Source: Fimbriimonadaceae bacterium (GTDB lineage: Bacteria > Armatimonadota > Fimbriimonadia > Fimbriimonadales > Fimbriimonadaceae). From it: DNA of 64,000 nt. The DNA lies in assembly GCA_019454145.1 (NCBI GenBank), contig CP075366.1:909564-973563 (forward strand), written 5' to 3'. The notes beneath the pieces were generated by a model. The model saw nothing but the letters and a program-made list of their open reading frames with translations. It was not told where the DNA came from and ran no database searches. A program made the translations under genes and the position numbers. Below are positions 45,545-54,508 of this stretch, piece by piece; the first letter of the stretch is position 1; every line of letters starts with the position of its first letter.

Positions 45545-46633
45545 TTATTTGGCAGATCGGCGACGTCGCATTACACCTACAACTCCGATCACACCAAACG
45601 CGATGAAAGTCGCAGGTTCTGGCACAGGAGTGAGCAGAACAGCGTGCATTGCTCCCGAGGAGTTCATCGCCGTCGCTGAAATCAAACCATTATCGTTAAT
45701 TCCTGAACCTTCCATAATTGTCCAACCTGCGCCTGTGGAATCCATAAGCGAATTAAGGTCATACATTGTTCCCTGGGTCCAATAAAAAGCTCGGGAATTT
45801 GACTTCAATCCGAAGACGGAGGTACCTGTGATGTCGCCCGCTGAGTTCACATCGTATGCGAGCGAACCGACACCGTTGAGCAATCCGAGTGAAGTCATCA
45901 CGCCGTTCTGAACCGTAAATGCTTCTCCGTAAGTCACCCCAGGAGTGGAACTGAAGTGATAGGAGTAGCCAACGATCAGATTGCTTGAGTTAATTGCTTT
46001 TGCCGTTGATCCAAAACCGCCCAGCAGAGTGCCAACATCCGTCATAACACCGCCCGAGTAATAAAAACCGTGCTCAGCTTCTGATGCAGTATTGGAATCT
46101 CCAACAATGTTTCCCGCCGCATTCATGTCAAGTGCATACCCAAACGAGCCACCCAATGAACCAAGGTTTGTCATAGTTCCGCCCGAATACAAAAACGGTC
46201 TGAAGGTAAATCCACTGTTGATTGAGGTCATACCAACAATCTTTCCCGTCGGGCTGATTCCTAACGCTTCAGAAAAATTGCCTCCGATAAGGCCAATATC
46301 TTGCAGCGTTCCTCCCGAAAAGGAAAATGCGTGCTGAACGGTACTTGATAATTCAGCCCCACCAACAACGGTGCCTGCATCATTGATTGCATTGGCAAAA
46401 GAGTTTGCTCCGCCAAATGTTCCAATGCTCTGCAAAGAGCCGCCTGAGTACACAAATCCTCGCGAATTCCCAGTTGCATTGTCAGAGGTGCCAACAACCT
46501 GTCCTAAATTATTGATTCCGTTCGCCACGGAATTCGTGCCTCCCAGGGTGCCCAAATCAGTCAATTTAAATGTCACGGCATAGCTGAATGAGCAAATGCT
46601 GAGACATATCATAAGAGTCGATATTCTCTTCAC
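45545..46633 (-). CDS. HAF-repeat PEP-CTERM protein
   Basis: A 362-residue exported protein with a signal peptide (about 1-19). It contains about six repeats of the HAF type (for example LGTLGGTNSVANGINNLGQV) which form a beta-propeller-like surface structure. The C-terminus is a PEP-CTERM anchor: VPEPATFIAFGV, a hydrophobic helix and MRRRRSAK. Its role is probably structural or adhesive on the cell surface. Confidence 0.88.
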   Translation of the reverse strand: MKRISTLMICLSICSFSYAVTFKLTDLGTLGGTNSVANGINNLGQVVGTSDNATGNSRGFVYSGGSLQSIGTFGGANSFANAINDAGTVVGGAELSSTVQHAFSFSGGTLQDIGLIGGNFSEALGISPTGKIVGMTSINSGFTFRPFLYSGGTMTNLGSLGGSFGYALDMNAAGNIVGDSNTASEAEHGFYYSGGVMTDVGTLLGGFGSTAKAINSSNLIVGYSYHFSSTPGVTYGEAFTVQNGVMTSLGLLNGVGSLAYDVNSAGDITGTSVFGLKSNSRAFYWTQGTMYDLNSLMDSTGAGWTIMEGSGINDNGLISATAMNSSGAMHAVLLTPVPEPATFIAFGVIGVVGVMRRRRSAK

Positions 46634-46804
46634 AAAAAACTATTATTGTGTAACTGTGCAAAAAGTTCCAAAATATTGCTGGGAGAATAATTCCAGGAAA
46701 AATTGCGGGGAGTAATCCTAACTTTCAAAGACAAAATAAGCGTAGATTCAAATAGGCTAAGAATCACCAACCTGTTTTGGGTTCAATTGCTTAATAATAA
46801 AAAA

Positions 46805-46892
46805 TGGCGGAGCGAGAGGGATTCGAACCCTCGATAGGTTGCCCTATACACGATTTCCAATCGTGCTCCTTCAACCGCTCGGACACCGCTCC
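46805..46892 (-). tRNA. tRNA-Ser (anticodon GGA)
   Basis: The minus strand folds as a class II tRNA: acceptor stem GGAGCGG, D-arm GTCCGAGCGGTTGAAGGAG, anticodon loop TTGGAAA with GGA, a long variable arm (TATAGGGCAACCTA) and T-arm GAGGGTTCGAATCCCTC. CCA is encoded at the 3' end (46805-46807). The GGA anticodon reads UCC and UCU. Confidence 0.96.
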
Positions 46893-46941
46893 GCGCCAGA
46901 CCTCTTATTGTGATCGGTTTCGAATATCTATAAACAGACCC

Positions 46942-48048
46942 CTAGGCCTGCAAATAATTTGGACGCCCTGACTTGCCTGCCTCTGGTGTGTACAGCTCGC
47001 ACTCTAGACCAGTCGCAGATCCTAAACGCCGAGCCATTTCCGCCATCCCTGGCTGCTCGGTTGCATAATGACCGCAAGCCAGAATCACGAAGCCGCTCTC
47101 GCTTGCTTCAAGCCCAACGTGCTGAGGAACCTCGCCCGTGATCAAGCAGTCTGCGCCGGCAGATTTAGCCGATTTCCACTCCCCCGCCGCGGCTCCACCG
47201 ATCACCGCGACCTTTTTGATTTCCCGGTTGTGCCCGACCCACATCTCGCTCCGCGAACCCAGTAGCTGATCGAAGTGTTCTTGTATCTCCTCTGCAGTTC
47301 CCGGCTCAACGTCTCCAATGCGCCCGAGAGGATAACCGCCGCCATCTGCGAGTTGGAACCAATCAAACGCAGGTTCTTCGTACGGGTGCGCTTGGCGCAT
47401 TGCTCGCTCCACTTGTGACTTGATCTCATCTGGCACGAACATCTCTAGTCGAGTCTCGGCAACTTCTTCAATCCGACCTGACTTCCCCACTGCCGGGTTG
47501 GAGCCTTCCATTCCAATAAACGTGCCAGTGCCTGCGCTAAAGAAGGCACAACGCTCGTAATTGCCGATCACGCCCGCACCGGCGGCGGAAAGCGCATCCA
47601 GCATCTTAGTTGCCGCTTCGGTTGGAACAAAAACGACCAGTTTCCAACGAGCTCCGCTTTGCGATTGACCAAAGGGCTTTACATTAGACATCTCAAGCAC
47701 GTTGGCTAATGCGTCATTGATGCCACCAGGAGCACAATCCCAGTTGGTATGAGCCGCAATGCCCGCGATTCCCCGTTTCACCAGTTCCATCGCTCGGCGG
47801 GCGTTGTAGTGGTCTGCTCTCAAGTCTTTGAGCGCGTCCCAAATAATCGGGTGGTGGCTCACCAATACCTCTGCGCCGATTGATGATGCGAACTCTATCG
47901 CTCCCAGTCCCGAATCTAAGCTCACCGCGACCTTGCTCACTGGAGCGTTTGGATCACCCACCTGCAACCCAATCCGATCCCAGCTAAAGGCGTAACTGGG
48001 CGGAGCTATCTGCTCAATAGCGGCAAGGACTTCGCGGACGGTCATCAT
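46942..48048 (-). CDS. Nif3-like dinuclear metal center protein
   Basis: About 368 residues from an ATG at 48048 with GGTGAG just before it. SHHPIIWDAL provides the metal-binding His pair, WDRIGLQVGDP the N-terminal mark, AAHTNWDCAPGG a further metal site, and EVPQHVGLEASE and CGHYATE the C-terminal half. Between them (about 140-245) is the extra domain seen in the longer Nif3/YqfO form (PYEEPAFDW). Function is uncertain; GTP cyclohydrolase I type 2 naming in databases is not well supported. Confidence 0.9.
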   Translation of the reverse strand: MMTVREVLAAIEQIAPPSYAFSWDRIGLQVGDPNAPVSKVAVSLDSGLGAIEFASSIGAEVLVSHHPIIWDALKDLRADHYNARRAMELVKRGIAGIAAHTNWDCAPGGINDALANVLEMSNVKPFGQSQSGARWKLVVFVPTEAATKMLDALSAAGAGVIGNYERCAFFSAGTGTFIGMEGSNPAVGKSGRIEEVAETRLEMFVPDEIKSQVERAMRQAHPYEEPAFDWFQLADGGGYPLGRIGDVEPGTAEEIQEHFDQLLGSRSEMWVGHNREIKKVAVIGGAAAGEWKSAKSAGADCLITGEVPQHVGLEASESGFVILACGHYATEQPGMAEMARRLGSATGLECELYTPEAGKSGRPNYLQA

Positions 48049-48074
48049 TCTCACCGTACCCAATCTGAAAAGAA

Positions 48075-48107
48075 AATTCCCCTCAATGCTTTGCATCAAG
48101 GGGAATT
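48075..48107 (-). terminator. Terminator ending the ribosomal cluster
   Basis: AATTCCCCT pairs with AGGGGAATT, with an inner ATGC/GCAT stem; TTTTCTTTT follows on the minus strand. It lies 20 bases after the rplE stop and ends the rpsS-rplE unit. Confidence 0.85.
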
Positions 48108-48127
48108 CAGTTTAGGAGCGACTTGCC

Positions 48128-48712
48128 TTACTTATCGCGCAACGGGAAGCCAAGGCCCTTGAGGAGTTCTCGACCTTCTTCATCGGTTTTTGCAGTCGTG
48201 CAGATGGTGATATCCATGCCGCGCATTTTGTCGAACGAATCGTAATCGATTTCCGGGAATACCAGCTGTTCTTGCAGACCGAACGAGTAGTTTCCGCGAC
48301 CATCAAATGACTTTGGAGAAAGCCCTTGGAAGTCACGAATCCGTGGCAAAGCAACGGTGCAGAGCTTATCGAAGAAGTGGTAAGCGCGGTCGCCTCGCAG
48401 GGTGACTCGGCAACCAATCTTCATGCCTTCTCGAAGTTTGAACTGGGCAACTGACTTGCGAGCAACGGTCGCCATTGGCTTTTGACCAGTGATCGCCGTC
48501 ATATCGCGAAGTGCGCTATCAAGTTCTTTGTCGTCAATTCCGGTACCCATATTCACAACAACTTTCACAAGTCGTGGGGTTTCCATGGTGGATTTGTACT
48601 GGAACTTTTCTCGAAGAGCTGGTCCAACCTTTTCCTTGAAGATTTTCTTTAACCGAGGTTGAGGCAATGCGCCTTGCGGCCCCGATACAATTTTAGTTTC
48701 CTTTCGTGCCAT
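48128..48712 (-). CDS. rplE: 50S ribosomal protein L5
   Basis: A 194-residue L5. [37 protein letters not shown] and [28 protein letters not shown] are diagnostic. L5 binds 5S rRNA. An N-terminal extension of about 15 residues ([14 protein letters not shown]) is present. It is the last gene of the block: rpsN, rpsH and the rest of the spc operon do not follow. Confidence 0.97.
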   Translation of the reverse strand: MARKETKIVSGPQGALPQPRLKKIFKEKVGPALREKFQYKSTMETPRLVKVVVNMGTGIDDKELDSALRDMTAITGQKPMATVARKSVAQFKLREGMKIGCRVTLRGDRAYHFFDKLCTVALPRIRDFQGLSPKSFDGRGNYSFGLQEQLVFPEIDYDSFDKMRGMDITICTTAKTDEEGRELLKGLGFPLRDK

Positions 48713-48720
48713 CTCTCAAA

Positions 48721-49128
48721 CTACTCCTTGGTGATGTTGGGTTTGTCGTTCAAGGTCTTGCCGCTCTTCTTTGCATATCGAACGGTTTTCCCGTCTTCTT
48801 TGCGTCGGCCGACCCGAGTAGGCTCGTTGGTTTCAGGATCAATCAGCATGAGGTTGCTCACGTGGATTGCCGCTGGAAGTTTAACTCGAGCACTTCGCTC
48901 GCCTTGGAACTTCGCTTTTTTGTGCTTGATGACAGCATTCAACGGCAGTGGCTGATCAGGATTTTCGGGATTGTCTTGAAGAACAAATGCCTTCTTTTCG
49001 ACCGGACTGATTTTAGCCACGAATCCGATTTGACCCTTATCCTTTCCGGCGATGATCATTACTTTATCGCCTTGTCGCAACCGAAGTTTCGGTTGTTGTT
49101 TTACTTTCAATTCTGCTTTGGTTGGCAT
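48721..49128 (-). CDS. rplX: 50S ribosomal protein L24
   Basis: A 135-residue L24. The KOW motif is GDKVMIIAGKDKGQIGFV, followed by HVSNLMLIDPETNEPTRVG. L24 starts 50S assembly. It is about 30 residues longer than E. coli L24, mainly through a basic N-terminus and a C-terminal Lys-rich part. Spacing to rplN and rplE is under 10 bases. Confidence 0.96.
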   Translation of the reverse strand: MPTKAELKVKQQPKLRLRQGDKVMIIAGKDKGQIGFVAKISPVEKKAFVLQDNPENPDQPLPLNAVIKHKKAKFQGERSARVKLPAAIHVSNLMLIDPETNEPTRVGRRKEDGKTVRYAKKSGKTLNDKPNITKE

Positions 49129-49132
49129 GAGA

Positions 49133-49501
49133 TTACAGCACCTCCGGAGCGAGGGAGACGATCTTCATGTAGTTGTGATCGCGGAGTTCGCGAGCAACGG
49201 GTCCGAAGATCCGGGTGCCTCGTGGTTCGCCGTTAGGGTTGATTACCACGCAAGCATTATCATCAAATTTCAGAGTTGAGCCGTCTTGGCGTCGAACTGC
49301 CTTTCGGGATCGCACGATAACGGCTTTGATGACGTCGCCCTTCTTGATCGGCATATTTGGTGTTGCCACCTTAACCGAGCAAACGATAACATCACCTACA
49401 CCACCGTAACGTGGCTGCGATCCTTTCAGGACGCGAATACACATCACTTCGCGTGCTCCTGAATTGTCGGCTACCTTGAGCCGTGAGAACTGTTGAATCA
49501 T
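49133..49501 (-). CDS. rplN: 50S ribosomal protein L14
   Basis: A 122-residue L14 of normal length: [51 protein letters not shown]. It helps form the subunit interface. It is separated from rpsQ by 103 bases, which hold a hairpin (49529-49555). Confidence 0.97.
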   Translation of the reverse strand: MIQQFSRLKVADNSGAREVMCIRVLKGSQPRYGGVGDVIVCSVKVATPNMPIKKGDVIKAVIVRSRKAVRRQDGSTLKFDDNACVVINPNGEPRGTRIFGPVARELRDHNYMKIVSLAPEVL

Positions 49502-49528
49502 TTATTTCGCTCCATTTTCCGAGTAGAG

Positions 49529-49555
49529 GGCGTGATGGTTATTCACCAGCACGCC
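49529..49555 (-). promoter_or_regulatory. Hairpin in rpsQ-rplN gap
   Basis: GGCGTG pairs with CACGCC and TGGT with ACCA inside, with one mismatch between them. It lies 28 bases before rplN in the only sizeable gap of this half of the cluster. It could be a processing, attenuation or protein-binding site. Confidence 0.4.
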
Positions 49556-49604
49556 GTGCCCGTTTGATCTGCCTGAGGCTGCAGAACCGCCTTGTAGAAA
49601 AGGT

Positions 49605-49868
49605 TTACTTAACCTTTTCAATAATTCGAGTGACCCGCCAGTGCTTGTCGCGGCTAAGGGGTCGAGTTTCCATGATTTCCACGGTATCGCCGATATCGCA
49701 GCTAAATTCGTCGTGAGCTTTAACCTTCACAGACTTCTTAACCGTTTTGCCATACAATGGGTGTTGAACGCTTCGGCTCAGGACGACGACAACCGTTTTA
49801 TCCATTTTATTGCTGGATACCGTGCCTCGTCGAACCTTGCGAGTGCCCCGGGTTACTGCTTCGCTCAC
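49605..49868 (-). CDS. rpsQ: 30S ribosomal protein S17
   Basis: An 87-residue S17: [57 protein letters not shown]. It binds 16S rRNA early in assembly. The start overlaps the rpmC stop by four bases. Confidence 0.97.
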   Translation of the reverse strand: MSEAVTRGTRKVRRGTVSSNKMDKTVVVVLSRSVQHPLYGKTVKKSVKVKAHDEFSCDIGDTVEIMETRPLSRDKHWRVTRIIEKVK

Positions 49869-50098
49869 TTGTCACCTCCTGATTTCTTTTCTTGAATCAG
49901 GGTTAAAAGTCGCGCAATGTTATGCCGTCGCACCTTGAGGCTTGCCGTATCGGTCATTTGTCGAAAAACAAGGTCTCGTCGAGCTTTGAAGAGAGAGGCT
50001 CGTTCCTGCTTCACCAACTCTTCCAACTCCGGTACCGATTTGGCTCGAAGATCTTTTGCCTTAAGTGATTTCATTTCGTTTTGTTCCGTGAACACCAT
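49865..50098 (-). CDS. rpmC: 50S ribosomal protein L29
   Basis: An L29 with the core [20 protein letters not shown] and [21 protein letters not shown]29 sits near the peptide exit tunnel. The ATG at 50098 overlaps the rplP stop (TAATG), favouring it; the ATG at 50074 matches the usual family start and would drop eight residues. Overlaps on both sides show tight coupling. Confidence 0.92.
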   Translation of the reverse strand: MVFTEQNEMKSLKAKDLRAKSVPELEELVKQERASLFKARRDLVFRQMTDTASLKVRRHNIARLLTLIQEKKSGGDK

Positions 50099-50523
50099 TA
50101 GAGGCCGTTCGCTTCTTGGAACTCCTCCTTGGTAACAAACTTGGTCTTGATTGGCAACTTGTGCATAGCCAATCGCATTGCTTCTTTTGCAACGTCAGGA
50201 GAAACACCGTTCATTTCGAACATGATCTTGCCTGGCTTAACAACGGCAACCCAGCCTTCAACGCCAGCTTTACCCTTACCCATTCGTTGCTCAAGTGGCT
50301 TTTTGGTGTAAGGCTTATCTGGGAATACTCGAATCCAGACCTTTCCTCCCCGCTTGATATGGCGGGTCATGGCGATACGGGCAGATTCGATTTGGCGACT
50401 GGTGATCCATGCCGCTTCCATAGCCATCAGGCCGTAATCGCCAAAATTGACGACGTTTCCTCGCTCTGCATTCCCGCGCATTTTTCCGCGGAACTGCTTG
50501 CGATACTTGGTTCGCTTAGGCAT
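50098..50523 (-). CDS. rplP: 50S ribosomal protein L16
   Basis: A 141-residue L16: [51 protein letters not shown]-like [20 protein letters not shown]. It lies near the A site. It starts within the rpsC end; an ATG two codons earlier (50529) is possible. Confidence 0.97.
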   Translation of the reverse strand: MPKRTKYRKQFRGKMRGNAERGNVVNFGDYGLMAMEAAWITSRQIESARIAMTRHIKRGGKVWIRVFPDKPYTKKPLEQRMGKGKAGVEGWVAVVKPGKIMFEMNGVSPDVAKEAMRLAMHKLPIKTKFVTKEEFQEANGL

Positions 50524-51307
50524 CAACATTTTCAGTCACCTCTTGTTTTGCTTCTGGATTTTCGCTTCGACCTTCTGATCGGTCAGGTCGGTCATCGCGC
50601 TTTTTGCCCTTGTTCTTTGGGCGTCGATCGTTCATCGCGTCGTTCAGTGCTTGGAGCTGTCGCTCGGGCAACACTTCGCCTCGATAAACCCAAACTTTAA
50701 CACCGACTGATCCGTAGATCGTGCGTGCGGTTGCTGTGCCGTAGTCAATGTCGGCGCGGAGAGTGTGCAGAGGCACCTTTCCGAACTTATCAACTTCAAC
50801 ACGTGCGATATCTGAACCGTTCAAGCGACCGCCGCACATGATCTTCATGCCGCGACCGTTCATGCGTTGTGCACGAGTAATGGCTTGCCGCATGGCGCGT
50901 CGGTGGCTGATCCGTCGTTCGAGCTGAACTGCGATGTTTTCCGCAACGAGCATGGCATCGAGTTCTGGCTGTCGAACTTCGCTCACGTTGACTTGAACTT
51001 GAGCGGTGTTGTCATCTTTTCGCACCATCTTGTTCAGGTCTTCGCTGATTGCGTCGATTCCTTTACCGCCGCGACCGATGACTGCGCCTGGTCGTGAGGT
51101 GTAGATGGTGACTTTGATTCGGTTTGCCGCTCGCTCTATTTCAACGCGGGAGATCAATCCCTTGGAAATCTTTTCGCGAACGTACGAACGGATTGCTTCA
51201 TCACCAGCAAGATTGTGTCGATACTGTCGCTTTGGGCAGATCCAGTGGCTATCGTGACCACGGATAACGCCAATGCGGAAACCTACGGGGTGGATTTTCT
51301 GACCCAT
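50516..51307 (-). CDS. rpsC: 30S ribosomal protein S3
   Basis: A 263-residue S3: [20 protein letters not shown], the KH domain [20 protein letters not shown], and [26 protein letters not shown] in the second half, seen as adjoining pieces. It forms part of the mRNA entry site. A charged C-terminal extension of about 45 residues (Lys/Arg/Asp/Glu) goes beyond E. coli S3. Confidence 0.97.
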   Translation of the reverse strand: MGQKIHPVGFRIGVIRGHDSHWICPKRQYRHNLAGDEAIRSYVREKISKGLISRVEIERAANRIKVTIYTSRPGAVIGRGGKGIDAISEDLNKMVRKDDNTAQVQVNVSEVRQPELDAMLVAENIAVQLERRISHRRAMRQAITRAQRMNGRGMKIMCGGRLNGSDIARVEVDKFGKVPLHTLRADIDYGTATARTIYGSVGVKVWVYRGEVLPERQLQALNDAMNDRRPKNKGKKRDDRPDRSEGRSENPEAKQEVTENVDA

Positions 51308-51308
51308 G

Positions 51309-51881
51309 TTAGTTTTGCTCCTCCCCTTCTTCGGCTGGGGTTTCTTCAGTGGCTTCGGCAGTGGTTTCTTCCACTACTTCTTCCGCTGGAGTTTCGGCGG
51401 CTACTTCTTCAACCACCTCTTCCTTGACTTCTTCTACTTCAGCGACCGGAGCGGCTTCAGCTTTCGCAGCTTTCTTGCCTTTGGTCTTCACGGCGAGGGT
51501 TGGTCGGGGTTTAGCGGCGGTGCCGTGTGCTTTTGGCACTGCGACTGCTTCAACATCTTCCACCACTACGGTGATGTGGCTCATGCGCTTGTAGATTCGG
51601 TTGGCCCGACCCATGGCGCGAGCTTGAATTCGTTTAAGAACTGGACCTTCATCCACTCGGATTTCGGCGATTTTGAGTGATCCAGCTTCAAGGTTGTGGT
51701 TAGCTTCTGCGTTTGAAATCGCGCTCACCAAAACCTTGTGCAGAACGAAAGCACCCTTGCTTGGGTGGAACCGCAGAAGGTTCGCCGCTTGAATGGCGTT
51801 CTTCCCTCGGACTTCGTTTGCAACCAGTCGAACCTTGCGAGGTTGGACTTTAACAAATTTAGCAACTGCTCTGACTTCCAT
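51309..51881 (-). CDS. rplV: 50S ribosomal protein L22 with long acidic tail
   Basis: Residues 1-112 are a normal L22: VQPRKVRLVANEVRGKNA, AISNAEANHNLEAGSLKIAE, and RAMGRANRIYKRMSHITVVV. L22 lines the exit tunnel. The last 75 residues are an Ala/Glu/Val-rich tail (EEVVEEVAAETPAEE-like), which nearly doubles the protein. The tail starts at a Lys/Ala-rich linker. It would lie on the ribosome surface. Confidence 0.96.
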   Translation of the reverse strand: MEVRAVAKFVKVQPRKVRLVANEVRGKNAIQAANLLRFHPSKGAFVLHKVLVSAISNAEANHNLEAGSLKIAEIRVDEGPVLKRIQARAMGRANRIYKRMSHITVVVEDVEAVAVPKAHGTAAKPRPTLAVKTKGKKAAKAEAAPVAEVEEVKEEVVEEVAAETPAEEVVEETTAEATEETPAEEGEEQN

Positions 51882-51899
51882 AATCTTCTCCTCGTCGCC

Positions 51900-52187
51900 T
51901 TAGCGAAGCCGAGTCCCCCGATCAGGAATTGATCCGTCGTGACCCTTGTAGGTTCTGGTGGGAGCAAACTCACCGAGCTTGTGACCAACCATATTTTCTG
52001 TCACAAACACAGGAACGTGTTGTTTGCCGTTGTGAACCGCCAGGGTGTGCCCGATCATGTCGGGAATAATTGTCGAACGGCGAGACCAAGTTTTGATAAC
52101 TCGTTTCTCTCCTTTTTCATTCATCGCGTCCACCTTCTTTATGAGGTGGTCATCGACGAAGTATCCTTTTTTAAGACTTCGTGCCAA
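51900..52187 (-). CDS. rpsS: 30S ribosomal protein S19
   Basis: A 95-residue S19 ([55 protein letters not shown]). It starts at TTG, with GGAG seven bases before; this start is unusual for a ribosomal gene. It is the first gene after the insertion that separates it from rplB, so it needs its own promoter or read-through. Confidence 0.96.
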   Translation of the reverse strand: MARSLKKGYFVDDHLIKKVDAMNEKGEKRVIKTWSRRSTIIPDMIGHTLAVHNGKQHVPVFVTENMVGHKLGEFAPTRTYKGHDGSIPDRGTRLR

Positions 52188-52225
52188 TTGGATTCTCCAG
52201 GTCGTTTTTAACTGCGTTCTCGTTT

Positions 52226-52440
52226 GATCCTGAGTTGGTTCAAACCAGATCGCGGCAAGTTAACTGAGTCTGGGCTGCACCGGTCTTCCGGGCAGGTTAG
52301 GACAGCAGTAGACGCAACAGGGAATGATACACCTAAGGCACAGTTGAACTCAACCAGGCCCGGCACGAATAGTCCGCATGGCCCGATAGTTGTAGGCCAT
52401 CCGACACAAAACCGCTCGTAGTTATCTTTCAAAACGGTTG
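52226..52440 (-). other. Structured segment between HEPN gene and rpsS
   Basis: About 215 bases, richer in G+C than the HEPN gene next to it. Stable hairpins: 52275-52295 (CTGC-CCGG with CCGG-T-GCAG), 52378-52400 (ATGGCC/GGCCAT) and a GTTGA/TCAAC dyad at 52343-52354. A 74-codon minus-strand frame runs through it but has atypical composition (Cys/Pro/Trp-rich) and I do not call it. It may be an RNA gene, an operon leader or the remains of a mobile element. Confidence 0.4.
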
Positions 52441-52514
52441 AGGGGACGAAAAAGATTCTATAAGAATAAACGAAGTTTTTGAGCTAATACAAACTTCAAA
52501 ATGCTCACGCCTTA

Positions 52515-53252
52515 CTAATATATACCGCTGGCCTCACACTCTTTCCTGTATTCAGTGATCAATTCATGTCGCATCTGGCGCAGTTTCAGAAGTATGGTCA
52601 TGTTGTTGCCATCTTGCAAATCCCTTTCAAGTTCCTCTTTCAAACTCTCATACACATTCGTTTGAGCTAATAACCAAATCCAGTTTTCCGTGGTTTGCCG
52701 ATACAATTGGTTAATGCGGTAACCAGAATTATCGAACTTAGACAGAAAATAGTCTATGCACTCAGAAATTTTATTCAAATATTCGTAACACGAGATATTG
52801 TCAATATCAAATTGGCTGTCGGCTGCTAGGTGGTGTTTCTTATCCAAATGCGCGATCTGCTTATCGCGGATTTGCTTAATTTCGGTCATCAACTCATGGG
52901 TACTGAAATAGTTCTTCCACTGTTGACATTCTTCCCGAAACAGTTTTTGCTCATCGTTGGATCGTTCTGAGATGCACCACTGATCTTTAACATAGTTTTG
53001 CTCTGCATAATCGCAAAACTTGATCAACGACATATTGTCACTTGATTTTTCAGTGAGCTTCGCTAATCCAAGCAAAAGCCCATTCTGAGCCAATAAATTG
53101 ATCGTGTATTCTACACGCCATAGATCAGTGCCAGGATTTTTGGGAACCGCACTTATCGCGAGCAAAGTCGCTAAAGCCTGCTTACAATGTTCATGTTCAT
53201 AGATTAAAGTCCACAAATACTTTTTAGATTTCTCATTACCTTCAATAGTCAT
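52515..53252 (-). CDS. AbiU2-like HEPN protein inserted in S10 operon
   Basis: A 245-residue, helix-rich protein unrelated to ribosomal genes. IKQIRDKQIAHLDKK (about 124-138) contains R-D-x4-H, the HEPN ribonuclease motif, in the context seen in AbiU2-type proteins. HEPN proteins often cut RNA as toxins or phage-defence effectors. The gene is visibly AT-rich compared with its ribosomal neighbours, which points to transfer. It is bounded by an 18-bp hairpin on the rplB side. No antitoxin is evident. The HEPN call rests on one motif and helical character. Confidence 0.55.
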   Translation of the reverse strand: MTIEGNEKSKKYLWTLIYEHEHCKQALATLLAISAVPKNPGTDLWRVEYTINLLAQNGLLLGLAKLTEKSSDNMSLIKFCDYAEQNYVKDQWCISERSNDEQKLFREECQQWKNYFSTHELMTEIKQIRDKQIAHLDKKHHLAADSQFDIDNISCYEYLNKISECIDYFLSKFDNSGYRINQLYRQTTENWIWLLAQTNVYESLKEELERDLQDGNNMTILLKLRQMRHELITEYRKECEASGIY

Positions 53253-53273
53253 ATCAGGGAATATATACTTCTT

Positions 53274-53314
53274 AAACTCAGATTGCCAGGCAAATTGCCT
53301 GGCAATCTGAGTTT
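53274..53314 (-). terminator. Strong hairpin after rplB
   Basis: A perfect 18-bp stem (53274-53291 with 53297-53314) with a 5-nt loop starts 12 bases past the rplB stop. It probably ends the rplC-rplB transcript and insulates the HEPN gene. Confidence 0.85.
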
Positions 53315-53326
53315 TGCAAGCAAATT

Positions 53327-54163
53327 TTACTTGCGTGACTTGCGCTTGCGGACAATGAACCGGTCGGTTCGCTTGTTCTTACGGGTTGGAACACCCAGCG
53401 CTTTGTTGCCCCATCGGTCAACTGGACCCTTGCGGCGACCAACTGGCGATTTGGCTTCACCACCACCATGAGGGTGATCGCGTGGGCTCATAACAACACC
53501 GCGAACGTGTGGCTTACGGCCGAGACCACGATTCTTACCCGCTTTACCAAGCTGTTCGTTTTCGTGTTCAGCGTTGCCAACTTCCCCGATGGTTGCCTTG
53601 CAATCTGCATGAACCATGCGCATTTCGCCGCTTGGCAGTCGGAGGGTCACATAGTTGCCTTCCTTTGCCATGACCTGGGCCGAAGCACCAGCGGAGCGAA
53701 CCATTTGGCCACCCTTGCCTGGCTGAAGTTCAACGTTGTGAACCAGCGTACCAAGAGGAATGTTGCGGAGCTTTAAGCAGTTGCCGGGCAGAATGTCTGC
53801 GCCTTCGCCGCTCAGAACCTTGGTTCCGTCGGTGACGTTGCGTGGAGCAAGAATGTAAGTGCGGACACCATCTGCATATTCAAGCAATGCGATGCGGCAA
53901 GTGCGGTTCGGATCGTATTCGATACCGATAACGGTTGCTTCGATACCATCGCGGTTGCGCTTGAAGTCAATGATTCGGTAGCGTCGTTTGTTACCGCCGC
54001 CCCGGTTCTTCATGGTGATGCGACCAGTGTGGTTGCGTCCGCCTTTCTTTTTGATTGGAGCGAGAAGACTCTTCTCCGGCTTCTTCTTTGTGATTTCCTC
54101 GTAGGTTGACGCAATTAAGTGGCGTCGGCCTGGCGAGGTTGGCTTCATTCGTTTAGTAGGCAT
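53327..54163 (-). CDS. rplB: 50S ribosomal protein L2
   Basis: A 278-residue L2: [40 protein letters not shown], and the catalytic-region [20 protein letters not shown]. It is needed for peptidyl-transferase assembly. Normally rpsS follows at once; here a hairpin and an inserted gene intervene. Confidence 0.97.
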   Translation of the reverse strand: MPTKRMKPTSPGRRHLIASTYEEITKKKPEKSLLAPIKKKGGRNHTGRITMKNRGGGNKRRYRIIDFKRNRDGIEATVIGIEYDPNRTCRIALLEYADGVRTYILAPRNVTDGTKVLSGEGADILPGNCLKLRNIPLGTLVHNVELQPGKGGQMVRSAGASAQVMAKEGNYVTLRLPSGEMRMVHADCKATIGEVGNAEHENEQLGKAGKNRGLGRKPHVRGVVMSPRDHPHGGGEAKSPVGRRKGPVDRWGNKALGVPTRKNKRTDRFIVRKRKSRK

Positions 54164-54166
54164 GAT

Positions 54167-54508
54167 TTAGACTCCAAAGTCCTCCAGTTGTTGACCAGCG
54201 GCGAGAGTGACCACAGCCTTCTTGCGAAGAGAGGTTTTGCCTGGTTTTCGGTTACCTACACGTCGGGATTTACCCTTCATGTTGATAGTGCGAACGCCGG
54301 TGACTTCGATTTTCTCTTTGTCTTTCTTGCCTTCGTTGTAAATTGCTTCGACAGCTTGCTTGATTTGAATCTTGTTCGCCCGTGGTTCTACGATAAACGT
54401 GTACTTGCGGACAATCTTGCTGTCTTCCTTCACGCGGGGATCGCCATAGCTGAGAGCAGTGGTTTTTTCCGTGACGTGAGGATAAAGGATTACGGTATGC
54501 GGATCCAT
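54167..54508 (-). CDS. rplW: 50S ribosomal protein L23
   Basis: About 113 residues: ILYPHVTEKTTAL, YTFIVEPRANKIQIKQAVE, NMKGKSRRVGNRKPGK. L23 is the docking site for trigger factor and SRP at the tunnel exit. The ATG at 54508 overlaps the rplD stop (TAATG), so I prefer it to the longer frame at 54523. Confidence 0.95.
   Translation of the reverse strand: MDPHTVILYPHVTEKTTALSYGDPRVKEDSKIVRKYTFIVEPRANKIQIKQAVEAIYNEGKKDKEKIEVTGVRTINMKGKSRRVGNRKPGKTSLRKKAVVTLAAGQQLEDFGV

Noticed and set aside
52219-52233. A piece like the 5' end of 16S rRNA (GTTTGATCCTG)
   Set aside because: Only about 11 bases match and the sequence then diverges, so it is chance.
52265-52300. Resemblance to SRP (4.5S) RNA in the rpsS upstream segment
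   Set aside because: A CCGGAAG-like stretch and GCAGCC are present, but the symmetric loop and surrounding stem of SRP RNA helix 8 do not form; a different hairpin fits better.
52208-52432. A 74-codon minus-strand frame before rpsS
   Set aside because: Rich in Cys, Pro and Trp, no ribosome binding site, and it runs through several hairpins; more likely non-coding. I could not compare it with databases.
52226-52440. Group I or group II intron
   Set aside because: No P7 pair with the usual conserved bases on either strand and no domain V hairpin were found.
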